Positions 1-5,664 of a DNA stretch of 10,884 nucleotides are shown here, piece by piece (position 1 is the stretch's first letter; each line of letters begins with the position of its first letter). The position numbers were made by a program, and so were the translations under genes. The notes beneath the pieces are model-generated. The model was not told the origin of the DNA and did no database searches. It saw only the letters and a list, made by a program, of their open reading frames with translations. The DNA lies in the NCBI GenBank assembly GCA_012510625.1, contig JAAZHP010000190.1, forward strand, positions 1 through 10,884. Direction: 5' to 3'. Source of the stretch: Bacillota bacterium. Lineage in GTDB: Bacteria > Bacillota > Dethiobacteria > DTU022.

Positions 1-21
1 CACGGCTTATTACTCTCTATA

Positions 22-132
22 CTCCTCCCTTTGAAAAAGACTCAAAATAACTCCTCCCTTTGGAAAAAGACTCAAAATAACTCCCCCCTTTGATAAAGAC
101 TCAAATATACTCCCCCCTTTGAAAAAGGGGGG
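22..132. repeat. Short satellite of about 29-bp units ending in a C6/G6 hairpin
   Basis: Four consecutive units start at 22, 51, 81 and 110. The first three are 29, 30 and 29 bp, each made of a CTCCTCCCTTTG-like head, an A-rich middle and an ACTCAAA tail. The fourth runs into a perfect inverted repeat, CCCCCCTTT (112-120) with AAAGGGGGG (124-132), followed by GCCGGGGTGATTTTT. The same hairpin with its GGCCGGGG-type flank recurs in the opposite orientation at 7510-7542. The tandem units look like copies of the hairpin head without the G-run arm. No coding role is visible. It lies just beyond the 3' end of the minus-strand operon, so the hairpin could help stop that transcript, though no T-run follows it on that strand. 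Confidence 0.8.
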
Positions 133-159
133 CCGGGGTGATTTTTAAACATAAACCTG

Positions 160-1494
160 TTAGTTCAGCTTAATTCGCAGCGGCTTCATGATACCCTTGG
201 ATATACCGGTAATTTTTACCTTGACCGCGGCCGGCACCTCCTTGCTCACATCAAATCCTATCCCATATTGATTGCAATCGTTTACGCATGTGGAAAGAAA
301 AGTTATGTCATAGGGATTGCCCGACAGATCATGAACCCGGTGATCTATCCACAAGAATCTGTTATCCGCCGCTTCATACTCCTCGTCTGTAGGTTTGAAC
401 CAGACCTCGAGATACTCTCCCTCGCCGGCATAGCTGATCAAGTTTTTGCCCAAAAATTCAATGCCGTAACCGCCGTCATCCAAAACTGTTTCGTTATCAA
501 TGTCAATGATGAAGTAAGTCTCTGACAGAGGCAGTGTATAAATGCCGTCCAGAGCCAGGGTCAAGTCCCCGGTCCCGGCAAAGTAAGCGCTTTCAAAGGA
601 TAGAATCCGATTCGTGCCCCTCCCGGCGGAGGATTTAAAAGTGTATTCATGTCCTTCCCCGTCGATGAGCCGCGGGTTATAAAAACCTGCAACCCTCACG
701 GGATTTTTCTGATCCAGGCTAATCTTAACATCAATTACTGTGGGATATATATCTACAGACTCAACAGTGAACTGTATCTCGCCCATTGATACCGTTTTAT
801 TGACCATTATTTCTATGGGTTCATATTCCGCCAGGTCACTGTCCGGGCTTAAAGCTATAGACCAGTATCCCGATATGGTTTCGCGCTTATATCCTTCGGG
901 GGTAGAGCAGCCTATATCAATCTCCGTGCACTCGAAGAATAGCTCATCCTGCAGCTCTCCCGTATTAATTTCATACTCCAGGAACTGCCAGTAAACACGG
1001 GAGTTTTCCCCGGTATCAGGCCCGGCCCAGCTTGTTTTTGTTATCCCGGAAAAACCGCGCAAGCGTGGATCTTTTAACCAGATGCTATCCAGCTCCAGGT
1101 TAGATTCAATCTTTATGGCAAGAATAAGCTTCCGGCCATCGTAGACTGTGCTCTCCACAGTTAGCGTTATTCCTTTGTCTGTAACAGAGTGCGAAGGGAG
1201 CCGGCTGAAACCGCGCTTGATTATATTGGCAAGGCCTTGATCAAAGCTGAACAGCTTTACCAAAGACTCCAGGCCCATGTCAGCAAAGTAGGCGGCGAAA
1301 GCCGGCGATAGGTTAACGCAAAGGGTGAAACCAAAGAACAGGAAAATGATCGCGGCGGCCAGGGATCTGAAGAGGCGGCCTTTATCCCTGGCCCTTCTTC
1401 CTCTGCGGATGGCCAGCTCGATATGGCGATCCAGCTCCGGGGGAATGGGGATGCTGTCATATTCTTCCTTAAGGGCAGAAATCTCCCTAGTCAT
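160..1494 (-). CDS. DUF4179-family membrane protein, probable anti-sigma factor or sensor of the adjacent ECF sigma factor
   Basis: The 444-residue protein has a short charged cytoplasmic N-terminus containing a PIPPELDRHIE segment (about 16-26) typical of DUF4179 proteins. A basic stretch and one membrane segment follow (about 43-68, LAAAIIFLFFGFTLCVN then SPAFAAYF), and then a long extracytoplasmic region of about 370 residues rich in beta-type sequence. The C-terminal half may match the DUF5643-type domain often found after DUF4179. Its ATG overlaps the stop of the sigma-factor gene by 8 bp (ATGACTAG), which suggests translational coupling. An AAGGAGGAC site (1502-1510) lies 7 bases upstream of the start. 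Proteins of this shape beside ECF sigma genes are usually taken to be membrane-bound regulators of the sigma factor; that role is inferred from family and context. No zinc-binding zf-HC2 motif is seen. The gene looks lower in GC than the rest of the window. Confidence 0.85.
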   Translation of the reverse strand: MTREISALKEEYDSIPIPPELDRHIELAIRRGRRARDKGRLFRSLAAAIIFLFFGFTLCVNLSPAFAAYFADMGLESLVKLFSFDQGLANIIKRGFSRLPSHSVTDKGITLTVESTVYDGRKLILAIKIESNLELDSIWLKDPRLRGFSGITKTSWAGPDTGENSRVYWQFLEYEINTGELQDELFFECTEIDIGCSTPEGYKRETISGYWSIALSPDSDLAEYEPIEIMVNKTVSMGEIQFTVESVDIYPTVIDVKISLDQKNPVRVAGFYNPRLIDGEGHEYTFKSSAGRGTNRILSFESAYFAGTGDLTLALDGIYTLPLSETYFIIDIDNETVLDDGGYGIEFLGKNLISYAGEGEYLEVWFKPTDEEYEAADNRFLWIDHRVHDLSGNPYDITFLSTCVNDCNQYGIGFDVSKEVPAAVKVKITGISKGIMKPLRIKLN

Positions 1495-2011
1495 TCAGCC
1501 AGTCCTCCTTCAATTCAATTCTCAGGCTGTTCAGCGCCTTATGCAGATAGGTCTTGACGGTGCCCTGGGGACATTGCATTATTTCGGCAACTTCTCTAAT
1601 GGTCAGGTCGTGAAAGTATTTCAAAATGATGACCGTGCGGCACCTGTCATCCAGTTTATCTATGGCCCGGTACAGGTCGAGCTTCTCAGAAGATTCTCTT
1701 GCTTGCACCGGAACGTGGGCCAGCTCCTTGACGGGAATTGCTCGCTTCCGCCTGTGAAGGTGGTCCAGGCTGCAGTTGATCAAGATCCTGGTCAGCCAGG
1801 TGTTGAACAAGGACGGCTTTTTAAGCTTCCGCAAAGAGCGGTAAGCCTTGTAAACAGTATCGCTGACGATATCCAGGGCATCATCCCGGTTCTTTACATA
1901 GGCGTAGGCCGTCCTGTACAATAATTCCTTGCGCTGCTTAATCAGTTCATAAAAGGCCTCGTCATTGCCCAGGCGCGCCTTCTTTACCAGGCTCTCTGTT
2001 CCCTGATACAA
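1487..2011 (-). CDS. ECF-type RNA polymerase sigma factor (sigma-70 family, SigV/SigW-like)
   Basis: The 174-residue length is normal for a group 4 (ECF) sigma factor with only regions 2 and 4. Region 2 spans about 15-90, with LYRTAYAYVKNRDDALDIVSDTV (core binding and -10 recognition) and FNTWLTRILINCSLDHLHRRKR. Region 4 spans about 112-170, with the helix-turn-helix LTIREVAEIMQCPQGTVKTYLHKAL for -35 recognition. The start is TTG at 2011-2009, supported by an AAAGGGGTG site a few bases upstream. It would direct polymerase to a small stress or envelope regulon, probably held in check by the membrane protein encoded immediately downstream and overlapping it. Autoregulation is common for such pairs, and a possible ECF-like promoter lies upstream (2047-2075). 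Its target genes cannot be read from this window. Confidence 0.93.
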   Translation of the reverse strand: MYQGTESLVKKARLGNDEAFYELIKQRKELLYRTAYAYVKNRDDALDIVSDTVYKAYRSLRKLKKPSLFNTWLTRILINCSLDHLHRRKRAIPVKELAHVPVQARESSEKLDLYRAIDKLDDRCRTVIILKYFHDLTIREVAEIMQCPQGTVKTYLHKALNSLRIELKEDWLND

Positions 2012-2046
2012 TTTCTCACCCCTTTATGGCCCGCCATTCTCATCTA

Positions 2047-2075
2047 TTAGACCCGGCTAAGCGGAAAATGGTTTT
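2047..2075 (-). promoter_or_regulatory. Possible ECF-type promoter of the sigma-factor operon
   Basis: On the minus strand AAAACC (2075-2070) is followed after 17 bases by GTCTAA (2052-2047). This resembles the AAC / CGTCTA layout of Bacillus ECF promoters, but the -35 lacks the usual TG and the -10 lacks the leading C. It lies about 35 bp upstream of the TTG start, a sensible distance. A self-activated promoter would fit the family; the match is modest. Confidence 0.3.
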
Positions 2076-2116
2076 ATTCGTCTAGATTAAAGCAGCAGCC
2101 CCGCTTTCCTGCATGA

Positions 2117-2166
2117 GCCGCCGCTGCATGGGAAGAGTGCCCTCATGAGGCGGCGGCAATTTTTTT
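2117..2166 (+). terminator. Strong rho-independent-terminator-like hairpin with no gene in front of it
   Basis: GCCGCCGC (2117-2124) pairs perfectly with GCGGCGGC (2150-2157). An inner CATG/CATG pair (2127-2130 and 2144-2147) plus GG/CC extends the stem. After AA comes a run of seven T (2160-2166). This is a textbook intrinsic terminator for plus-strand transcription, but the gene to its left is on the minus strand. It ends about 44 bp before the DUF5665 start. It may be an attenuator in the leader of the downstream operon, the end of a short RNA starting near 2050-2090, or a relic of a gene now lost. Confidence 0.65.
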
Positions 2167-2209
2167 GCTTCCGTGGGAAAATATATGATTGAACAGGGAG
2201 GCAATACTG

Positions 2210-2539
2210 TTGAGTGATAAAACCCGGTCAGAGAACGACGGGCGCCGCCGGCAGGGGCGGCTCCAGCGGCGCCTGATTATCCGCCTGGCCCGCCTGTCAC
2301 AGGATCTGGAGCGGTTCAACATGGCTGAATATATCAGCCTGCTGAACAATCCCCGGCGCTACATCCTGGTCAATTTCACCGGCGGAATAGCCCGCGGCCT
2401 GGGATTCGCGGTGGGAGCGACACTGCTGGCGGCCCTGCTGGTTTACATCATGCAGCGCCTGGTCCTCCTGAACTTGCCGCTCATTGGTGATTTCATTGCT
2501 GAACTGGTCAGGATTGTCAACGAACAATTGAAAGGATGA
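2210..2539 (+). CDS. DUF5665-family small membrane protein
   Basis: I choose TTG at 2210 because AGGGAGG (2195-2201) sits 8 bases before it; an earlier in-frame TTG at 2189 would place that site inside the gene. The product is 109 residues. It has a basic, hydrophilic N-terminus (about 1-30), a conserved-looking block FNMAEYISLLNNPRRYILVNFTGGIARGLG (about 37-66), one membrane segment (about 64-86), and a short tail NLPLIGDFIAELVRIV (about 88-103). The NNPRR and LPLIGDFIAELV blocks are typical of DUF5665 proteins of Gram-positive bacteria, whose function is unknown to me. It is the first gene of the cluster with the DksA-like, lspA, lgt and rluD-type genes, ending 9 bp before the next start. 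An envelope or sporulation role is only a guess from its neighbours. Confidence 0.85.
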   Translation: MSDKTRSENDGRRRQGRLQRRLIIRLARLSQDLERFNMAEYISLLNNPRRYILVNFTGGIARGLGFAVGATLLAALLVYIMQRLVLLNLPLIGDFIAELVRIVNEQLKG

Positions 2540-2548
2540 GAGGATGAG

Positions 2549-3148
2549 ATGGCCGGTAACTGGGAAAAACATGCCGCTGCCTTGAGAGAGGCGCGGCGGC
2601 AGCTGCTTGAACAACTTGGAGAAAACCCTTCCCGGGCGTGGGGAATCGGCATGCGCGAGAGCGTTACCGATCTGTCCTTTGCCGACAACCATCCCGCCGA
2701 TTTGGGCACGGAAAACTTTGAACGGAGCAAAGACCTCTCTCTCAGAGAGCTCCGCTTCAGCCAGCTGCGCCAGGTCGAGGAGGCGCTGGCGCGGATCGAG
2801 GCCGGCACTTACGGGATCTGCCTCCGCTGCGGCGAGATGATCTCTGCAGCCAGGCTTGAAGCGGTCCCGGAAGCACCCCTCTGCCTCCAATGCCGGGAAT
2901 ATGAAGAGCGGGCCGCCGCAGACGCCGGCCGCCGCCCGGTTGAAGAGGAGCTGCTGCGCCATCCCTTTACCCGGACCGGGTTCTCCGGTGATCCGGGATT
3001 TGACAGCGAAGATTTCTGGCAGGAGGTGGCGCGGCACAACAAGCGTCCCCGGATTTTTGAAGATGCTCTCGAGGATGAGGAAACCGGCCTGGTTGAGGAG
3101 GTCGACAGCCTGACAAACGAGGATCACCGCAGCCAGCTTCCCGATTAG
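2549..3148 (+). CDS. DksA/TraR-type C4 zinc-finger protein (YlyA/YteA-like)
   Basis: This 199-residue hydrophilic protein has an N-terminal helical part (about 5-85) containing the family block DLSFADNHPADLGTENFERSKD (about 41-62). A four-cysteine zinc finger follows: C91-x2-C94 in GICLRCGE and C112-x2-C115 in LCLQCREY. An acidic tail covers about 120-199. The ATG at 2549 follows GAGAGG (2538-2543) with 5 bases between. DksA/TraR proteins act at the RNA polymerase secondary channel; the Gram-positive YteA/YlyA branch is less well understood and partly linked to sporulation. In Bacillus subtilis ylyA lies just ahead of lspA, as here, which supports orthology to that group. The acidic DxxD pair of classical DksA cannot be assigned with certainty. 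A direct role in transcription is inferred. Confidence 0.88.
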   Translation: MAGNWEKHAAALREARRQLLEQLGENPSRAWGIGMRESVTDLSFADNHPADLGTENFERSKDLSLRELRFSQLRQVEEALARIEAGTYGICLRCGEMISAARLEAVPEAPLCLQCREYEERAAADAGRRPVEEELLRHPFTRTGFSGDPGFDSEDFWQEVARHNKRPRIFEDALEDEETGLVEEVDSLTNEDHRSQLPD

Positions 3149-3164
3149 CGGCGCCCCGGCTGGC

Positions 3165-3194
3165 TTGTTTTCCCCGGCGCTGCTGTGATAAAAT
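3165..3194 (+). promoter_or_regulatory. Candidate sigma-A promoter for lspA
   Basis: TTGTTT (3165-3170) is followed after 18 bases by TAAAAT (3189-3194); a GATAAA hexamer at 3187 gives a 16-base alternative. It lies in the 62-bp gap between the zinc-finger gene and lspA, so lspA-lgt-rluD may have its own promoter besides read-through. The match is moderate and rests on consensus only. Confidence 0.4.
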
Positions 3195-3210
3195 AGCACT
3201 CAGGTACGAA

Positions 3211-3696
3211 GTGCCGGGGGGGAATGGATTGCGCTTTTTTTTAATTGTGGTTGCCATTGTGGCCGTGGACCAGTTTACCAAGTATCTGGTGGCCTCGAAA
3301 ATGGAAGTGGGCCAGTCGATCCCCTTAATCGATAATTTCCTGGCCATCACTTATGTCCGGAATCCCGGAGCGGCATTCGGAATGTTCCCCTACCGGACCC
3401 TTTTCTTTATTATCGTCACCCTGTTTGTCATGGGCATGATCATCTATTATTACCGGATTCTCCCGGCCGGCTACAGGCTCCTGCGGCTGGGCCTGGCGCT
3501 GCAGCTGGGCGGAGCCCTGGGTAACTTTATCGACCGGGTGCGCAACACCACCGTGGTTGATTTTATCGACATCAAGTTTTTCCCGCCGGTATTCAACCTG
3601 GCCGATACTGCCATTGTCCTCGGGGTGATTTTATTTCTGTTCGCTTTCTGGCGGATCACTCCAACCCTGGAGAGCCGCCCGCAGCAGCCTGATTAA
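3211..3696 (+). CDS. lspA: Lipoprotein signal peptidase (signal peptidase II)
   Basis: LspA is a membrane aspartic protease that removes the signal peptide of prolipoproteins after Lgt has lipidated the +1 cysteine. The 161-residue length and four membrane segments are standard. Family motifs are present: VDQFTKYLV (about 19-27), YVRNPGAAFG (about 49-58), GGALGNFIDRV with catalytic Asp108, and FNLADTAIV with catalytic Asp132. The start is uncertain: GTG at 3211 has only a weak AGG upstream, while in-frame TTG at 3229 follows a G-rich stretch (3215-3222) and would remove six residues. Its partner lgt begins 20 bp after the stop, so the two steps of lipoprotein maturation are co-transcribed here. 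In Bacillus subtilis lspA also sits between a DksA-like gene and an rluD-type gene. Confidence 0.97.
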   Translation: MPGGNGLRFFLIVVAIVAVDQFTKYLVASKMEVGQSIPLIDNFLAITYVRNPGAAFGMFPYRTLFFIIVTLFVMGMIIYYYRILPAGYRLLRLGLALQLGGALGNFIDRVRNTTVVDFIDIKFFPPVFNLADTAIVLGVILFLFAFWRITPTLESRPQQPD

Positions 3697-3716
3697 TAGT
3701 AAGGGGAGATGAGCAG

Positions 3717-4481
3717 ATGCACCGGATTCTCTTTCATATTGGCAATTTGCCGGTTTACTCTTACGGGGCGATGATTTCACTGGCCGTCCTCGTTACCGCC
3801 ATCTTAATGTCCCGGGAATCCTCCCGCTGGAAAATCAGCCCCGACCATACCCTTGAGGCGATCATTGTTGCGGTGATCGGGGGATTGCTGGGCTCGCGGA
3901 TTCTTTATGTCCTCTTAAACTGGGAATATTACCGGGGCCGCTGGGCGGAAATATTCTTTGCCCGTTTTGAAGGTTTGACCTTTTACGGCGCTTTCCTGGG
4001 CGGTATTCTCGCTGTCTTGCTCTGGTGCCGCTGGCGGAAAATCAGCTTCTTCAAGTTTACGGAGCTGGCTGCGCCCTATCTTATTCTCAGCTATGCCTTC
4101 GGCCGGATTGGCTGCTTCTTGAACGGCTGCTGTTATGGCCGGGTCAGCCCTCTTCCCTGGGCGATAGCCATACCTGCCGTGGACGATCTTCCCCGCCACC
4201 CGGTTCAGCTCTATGCCGCCGCCGGGGGCCTGATCATTTTTATTATTCTAAAATTGCTGCAGCGCTTCCGCTTCTATGACGGATTCAGCCTTATTGCCCT
4301 CTGTGCCTTATACGGGATTCTTCGTTTTACTACCGAATTTTTCCGTGAAGAGGCGATCGTCTGGATGGGATTGACCCTGGCTCAGCTGTTCAGCCTGGGA
4401 CTGACCATCCTCTCCCTGGCGATAATGCTTTATCTTTTCTCCCTCTCGCCGGCTAAGAGCAGAAGCGCTTCGCGAAAATAG
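3717..4481 (+). CDS. lgt: Prolipoprotein diacylglyceryl transferase
   Basis: Lgt transfers diacylglycerol from phosphatidylglycerol to the lipobox cysteine, the first step of lipoprotein maturation. The 254-residue product is a polytopic membrane protein of usual length. Signature blocks are visible: GGLLGSRILYVLLNW (about 55-69), GLTFYGAFLGG (about 87-96), YAFGRIGCFLNGCCYG (about 126-141, the Lgt signature with the GCCYG variant common in Gram-positives), HPVQLYAA (161-168) and YGILRFTTEFFRE (about 199-211). The usual glutamate after QLY is alanine here, and the YG of FYGA replaces the HG of the proteobacterial HGG motif. The ATG follows AAGGGGAG (3701-3708) by 8 bases. Position directly behind lspA fits the shared pathway. 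These substitutions argue for a divergent subfamily rather than loss of function, but that is untested. Confidence 0.95.
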   Translation: MHRILFHIGNLPVYSYGAMISLAVLVTAILMSRESSRWKISPDHTLEAIIVAVIGGLLGSRILYVLLNWEYYRGRWAEIFFARFEGLTFYGAFLGGILAVLLWCRWRKISFFKFTELAAPYLILSYAFGRIGCFLNGCCYGRVSPLPWAIAIPAVDDLPRHPVQLYAAAGGLIIFIILKLLQRFRFYDGFSLIALCALYGILRFTTEFFREEAIVWMGLTLAQLFSLGLTILSLAIMLYLFSLSPAKSRSASRK

Positions 4482-4496
4482 CGCCTGGCCGGCGCT
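4480..4496 (+). terminator. Weak hairpin after lgt
   Basis: AGCGCC (4480-4485) pairs with GGCGCT (4491-4496) around a five-base loop, then GTTCTTTAATTT follows. The stem is short and the T-tract interrupted, so it is at best a partial terminator or an mRNA-processing signal between lgt and the rluD-type gene. Confidence 0.25.
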
Positions 4497-4525
4497 GTTC
4501 TTTAATTTAAATGAGAGGTGGACAG

Positions 4526-5467
4526 TTGGCGGAAAGATTGGAGTATACCGCCGGCATGACGGACGCGGGACAGCGCCTCGATCTCTTCCTGGCCGGTGCG
4601 GGTTCCGGCCTTTCCCGCAGCCAGGCGCAGAAGCTGATAGCCAAGGGAGCGGTTAAGGTAAACGGCCTGCCCTGCGCCGACAAGAACTACCGCCTGCAGT
4701 CGGGTGACACCGTTGCGGTGCATCTTCCGGAGCCGCGGCCGCTGCGGCCCCTGCCGGAGCGGCTCCCGCTGGATATTGTATATGAAGATGATGATCTCCT
4801 GGTAATAAACAAGCCCAGGGGGATGGTCGTCCATCCTGCTCCGGGCCACGACAGCGGTACCCTGGTCAATGCGCTGCTCTATCATTGCGAAAGCCTTTCC
4901 ACTGCAGGCGGGCCGGATCGTCCCGGAGTCGTGCACCGCCTGGACAAGGATACGACCGGGCTGCTGCTGGCTGCGAAAAATGATTTCAGTCATGCCTCCC
5001 TTGCGGCGCAGCTGCGGGCGCGAACCGTGCGGCGGGAATATATCGCCCTGGTTTTTGGAAGGGTCAGCCCCCCGGAGGGAAAAATCGAGGCTCCGGTAGG
5101 CCGCCATCCCCGTCACCGCCGGCGCATGGCGGTGGTCCCCGGAGGGAGAGAGGCGGTCAGCCGTTACCGCGTCATAGCCATACTCGGCCCTTTTAGCCTG
5201 CTCCAGGTCAGGCTTGAGACCGGCCGCACTCACCAGGTGCGCGTTCATCTGAATTTTATCAAGCATCCCGTTGCCGGCGATCCCCTTTACGGGCCCGGCT
5301 GCACTCCCGATTTGCCGCCGTCTCTGCGAAACGGGCAGGCGCTTCACGCCCGCCGCATTTCCTTTATCCACCCTCGCAGCGGAGAGCGGCTGGATTTTAG
5401 TGCTCCCCTGCCGCCTGACTTCCGGGCCGGCCTGCGCCTGCTGCGGGAGCGCTATCGCTCCGGCTGA
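4526..5467 (+). CDS. RluD-family 23S rRNA pseudouridine synthase
   Basis: The enzyme isomerises specific uridines of 23S rRNA to pseudouridine. From the TTG at 4526 the protein is 313 residues. It has an N-terminal S4 RNA-binding domain (about 15-65, RLDLFLAGAGSGLSRSQAQKLI) and the catalytic RluA-type domain (about 82-295) with GVVHRLDKDTTGLLLAAKN, catalytic Asp140, plus GRTHQVRVHLNFIKHPVAGDPLYG (about 233-256). TTG at 4526 is preferred because GAGAGGTGG (4513-4521) lies just before it; the ATG at 4511 has no ribosome-binding site and would put this one inside the gene. In Bacillus subtilis the equivalent ylyB follows lspA directly and precedes pyrR; here lgt intervenes and no pyr gene follows. 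The exact target uridines are uncertain. Confidence 0.94.
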   Translation: MAERLEYTAGMTDAGQRLDLFLAGAGSGLSRSQAQKLIAKGAVKVNGLPCADKNYRLQSGDTVAVHLPEPRPLRPLPERLPLDIVYEDDDLLVINKPRGMVVHPAPGHDSGTLVNALLYHCESLSTAGGPDRPGVVHRLDKDTTGLLLAAKNDFSHASLAAQLRARTVRREYIALVFGRVSPPEGKIEAPVGRHPRHRRRMAVVPGGREAVSRYRVIAILGPFSLLQVRLETGRTHQVRVHLNFIKHPVAGDPLYGPGCTPDLPPSLRNGQALHARRISFIHPRSGERLDFSAPLPPDFRAGLRLLRERYRSG

Positions 5468-5502
5468 ACCAAGGGCAGGCCCTTCAGGCGCTTCTATTAA
5501 AA

Positions 5503-5533
5503 TGGGACAAACAGGTACGTCCCTTTTGTCCCA
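5503..5533 (+). terminator. Nested GGGAC/GTCCC hairpin after the rluD-type gene, possible terminator
   Basis: TGGGACAAA (5503-5511) pairs with TTTGTCCCA (5525-5533). The inner GGGAC (5504-5508) can instead pair with GTCCC (5519-5523), which is followed by TTTT. The arrangement offers two competing 3' arms. It lies 36 bp after the stop codon and could end the plus-strand operon. It may also be just one module of the repeat cluster that follows directly. Confidence 0.4.
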
Positions 5534-5534
5534 C

Positions 5535-5554
5535 GGGCGGCTCATGAGCCGCCC
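5535..5554. repeat. 20-bp perfect palindrome, copy 1
   Basis: GGGCGGCTCATGAGCCGCCC is a perfect palindrome and recurs identically at 7618-7637. It is followed by CCTA here, whereas the other copy is preceded by TAGGGG, so with flanks included the two copies are inverted relative to each other. The type is a dispersed intergenic palindrome; no host gene is involved. Confidence 0.85.
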
Positions 5555-5580
5555 CTAGAAACCTGGCGAAACAAACGTGT

Positions 5581-5604
5581 GGGGACGGGCTTCCGCGCCC
5601 GCCC
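5581..5604. repeat. GC-rich inverted-repeat module, copy 1
   Basis: The arms GGACGGGC (5583-5590) and GCCCGCCC (5597-5604) pair around TTCCGC with one mismatch. Its reverse complement matches 7572-7594 closely, where the stem is perfect. Together with the 20-bp palindrome and the hairpin at 5503 it forms a repeat cluster in the gap between two convergent genes. Confidence 0.75.
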
Positions 5605-5635
5605 GCCGGAATTCCACACTCGTTCTTTGCAGCGA

Positions 5636-5663
5636 TTTGACCTCTGACCTCTGGCTTCCGGCC
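5636..5663. repeat. Degenerate 7-bp tandem repeat
   Basis: Four heptamers in a row, TTTGACC, TCTGACC, TCTGGCT and TCCGGCC, end one base before the region of the rqcH stop codon (5665-5667). They are imperfect copies of a T-C-T-G-A/G-C-C unit. No function is evident. Confidence 0.6.
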
Positions 5664-5664
5664 T

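Noticed and set aside
22..132. CRISPR array
   Set aside because: Units of about 29 bp follow each other directly with no unique spacers, and no cas genes are present.
1325..1924. Long plus-strand open frame opposite the sigma-factor operon
   Set aside because: It is the antisense shadow of two well-supported minus-strand genes, with no ribosome-binding site or family likeness.
2184..2189. TATGAT as a -10 box just before the DUF5665 gene
   Set aside because: The only -35 partners are T-rich sequence belonging to the terminator, and a start there would leave almost no leader before the ribosome-binding site.
4502..5545. 347-codon open frame opposite the rluD-type gene
   Set aside because: The rluD-type frame contains the HRLDKDTTG catalytic motif and an S4 domain; the opposite frame shows only GC-driven openness.
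5503..5604. Complete insertion sequence
   Set aside because: No transposase frame lies between the repeat modules, and no target-site duplication is visible.
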